A DNA stretch of 64,000 bases from Fratercula arctica (lineage: Eukaryota > Chordata > Aves > Charadriiformes > Alcidae): assembly GCA_947846985.1 (NCBI GenBank), contig CANTUZ010000001.1:118065757-118129756 (forward strand), read 5' to 3'. This document shows, piece after piece, positions 62,865-64,000 of the stretch (position 1 is its first letter; each line of letters begins with the position of its first letter). Both the position numbers and the translations under genes were made by a program. The notes under the pieces are model-generated. The model saw only the letters and a program-made list of their open reading frames with translations. It did no database searches and had not been told where the DNA came from.

Positions 62865-63131
62865 CTCCTTTCACGTTCACAGGCAATTCCATTTTTTCAT
62901 TTGTGTTGCTTACTCTGCAGGTCAAACCCTGTGCACCGATGCTCTGAGTGTTGTAGACCTCCAGCTTACTGGTGATGGACACTATCCCATTGGTGTGCCT
63001 GACTGTCTCCTGTGTAGGAGTAGAATTGAATAAGTTGTTCCAGGTGACGGTGGGCTCTGGGAAGCCAACAGCATTACAGATGGCAATCAAATGACCTTCG
63101 GAAATGTTGTAGTGGACAGATGCATTGAGAC
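62865..63131 (-). CDS. CD200: CD200, Ig C2-set domain exon
   Basis: A 267-base exon, phase 1 at both ends, with the acceptor TGTTGGAAG and the donor GGAG|GTAGGT. The translation begins LNASVHYNISEGHLIAICNA. It has the core cysteines in AICNAV and LTCRVSN and the tryptophan in TVTWNN. The segment RHTNGIVSITSKLEVY corresponds to the NG-SVTS region of CD200. Potential N-glycosylation sites are NAS, NIS and NST. This is the membrane-proximal Ig domain of CD200 (OX-2). The match in domain order with the V-set exon upstream makes the identification firm. Confidence 0.93.
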
Positions 63132-63792
63132 CTTCCAACACACAAATGAGACAATCCATCACCACAATGAGCACCAAGTCATAATTAGTAACAACAATTT
63201 TACCATTATCAATCAGAGCAAAGCTTACTGGATTCACACTGAGCCCCACAGTACAGGAATGCAAGAAGAGTTCATTGGGTCAGGTCTCCCCCGCGGTGAT
63301 TCAATACTCCTTCCCTTATACTGAAGTTACATACCCCAACCTGAAATCCCAGGTTTTAAAACAGTCTGTTACAGTTAAACCATTTCTCGGTCCGTGCTGC
63401 TCTCCTATCTGCCAATTCCCTATCAGTGGTAGGGCTCGGCACAGCAGCTCACAGCACTGGGGTTATACCCGGCACCAAGAGGAAACTGCCAATGTTGGTT
63501 TGCCCAAGTTCCAGCTGGGACTGCTCAGGGGATTACAAACAATTATTCCACTCCTTGCTTTTTACCTGCTAGTTAGAATAATGAACAAGGACAGCCCAGA
63601 GCCAAAGCCACCACAACAGGCTCAAATATGACGCCACAGAATCTTGCTCACAGCAGTAACACTCTGTTTCTACACCATGTTCCACTGAGGGATGTTCCTA
63701 CCACTGCTGCTCCCGAGTCTGCTCAAGAAAATGCTGGGAGTGAGAAAATACCTCTTTTCCCACCACAGGCATACCCCTGCAGGGAACCTCAC
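63132..63792 (-). other. CD200: CD200 intron between V and C2 exons
   Basis: The intron runs from GTGAGG to TTGTGTGTTGGAAG. No other feature was recognised. Confidence 0.8.
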
Positions 63793-64000
63793 CAAAGACA
63801 GTCAGGCAGGTACGTCCTGAGAAGGAGCCGAAAGGGAAAGTATTGAAGAGACACGTGTAGCACCCCGAATCGTCCATTCTAGTGTCCCAAAAAGTGATGC
63901 TTGACTCATTGAGTACCAGACTCGTGAAGTTCATTCGGTCTTGATAGGGCTTATGAATCTTTAATCCTTTTACGGTACTGTACGTAGCTATATTATTGTG
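63793..64000 (-). CDS. CD200: CD200, V-set domain exon, partial at the window edge
   Basis: The minus-strand frame runs in from the right edge and is open for 69 codons to the donor TCTTTG|GTGAGG, exiting in phase 1. It reads NIATYSTVKG, then YQDRMNFTSLVLNESSITFW, then DDSGCYTCLFNTFPFGSFSG and TCLTVF. SITFW, GCYTCLFNTF and CLTVF are signature strings of the distal, receptor-binding domain of CD200. Potential N-glycosylation sites are NFT and NES. The first part of the domain and the signal peptide lie beyond the window. Confidence 0.95.

Noticed and set aside
1..64000. CRISPR arrays, bacterial operons, rRNA or tRNA genes
   Set aside because: No regularly spaced repeats, ribosome-binding sites or recognisable RNA cloverleaf sequences were seen. 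The window is vertebrate nuclear DNA.

Overview
This window is vertebrate nuclear DNA, almost certainly from a bird. Several 5'-truncated CR1 LINEs end in the short imperfect octamer repeats typical of avian CR1. There is an avian-type gammaretrovirus-like provirus. Two intron-split immunoglobulin-superfamily genes read as BTLA and CD200. The exact species cannot be read from the sequence.

Layout: positions 1-5150 hold no gene I recognise. A minus-strand CR1 (5151-7140) lies upstream of BTLA exons on the plus strand: an Ig V-type exon (8455-8764), a transmembrane exon (10563-10700), a 47-base cytoplasmic exon (11606-11652) and the final exon with the tyrosine motifs (12756-13097). All four have consensus splice sites and compatible phases, and together give 279 codons including the stop. 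The signal-peptide exon was not found. A second possible transmembrane exon with its own stop and poly(A) signals follows the V exon closely (8820-8956).

From 13.1 to 60.9 kb no protein-coding gene was recognised. This stretch holds an ancient CR1/L3-like fragment (about 20.8-21.1 kb), a CpG-rich patch at 23.3-23.5 kb beside a minus-strand splice donor, a degraded provirus (28433-33892, minus strand), a second 2-kb CR1 (36385-38500, minus), short CR1 3' ends (41.3-41.7, 51.2-51.5 and 53.2-53.6 kb, plus), a probable LTR (43656-44525) and a CpG-rich patch at 52.0-52.1 kb beside two strong minus-strand donors.

At the right end three CD200 exons lie on the minus strand: a partial V-set exon running off the window (63793-64000), the C2-set exon (62865-63131) and the transmembrane/tail exon (60913-61026). 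BTLA and CD200 therefore converge tail to tail, the arrangement I recall for mammals. Both encode immune-inhibitory surface proteins: BTLA signals through tyrosine motifs, and CD200 is a ligand with almost no tail.
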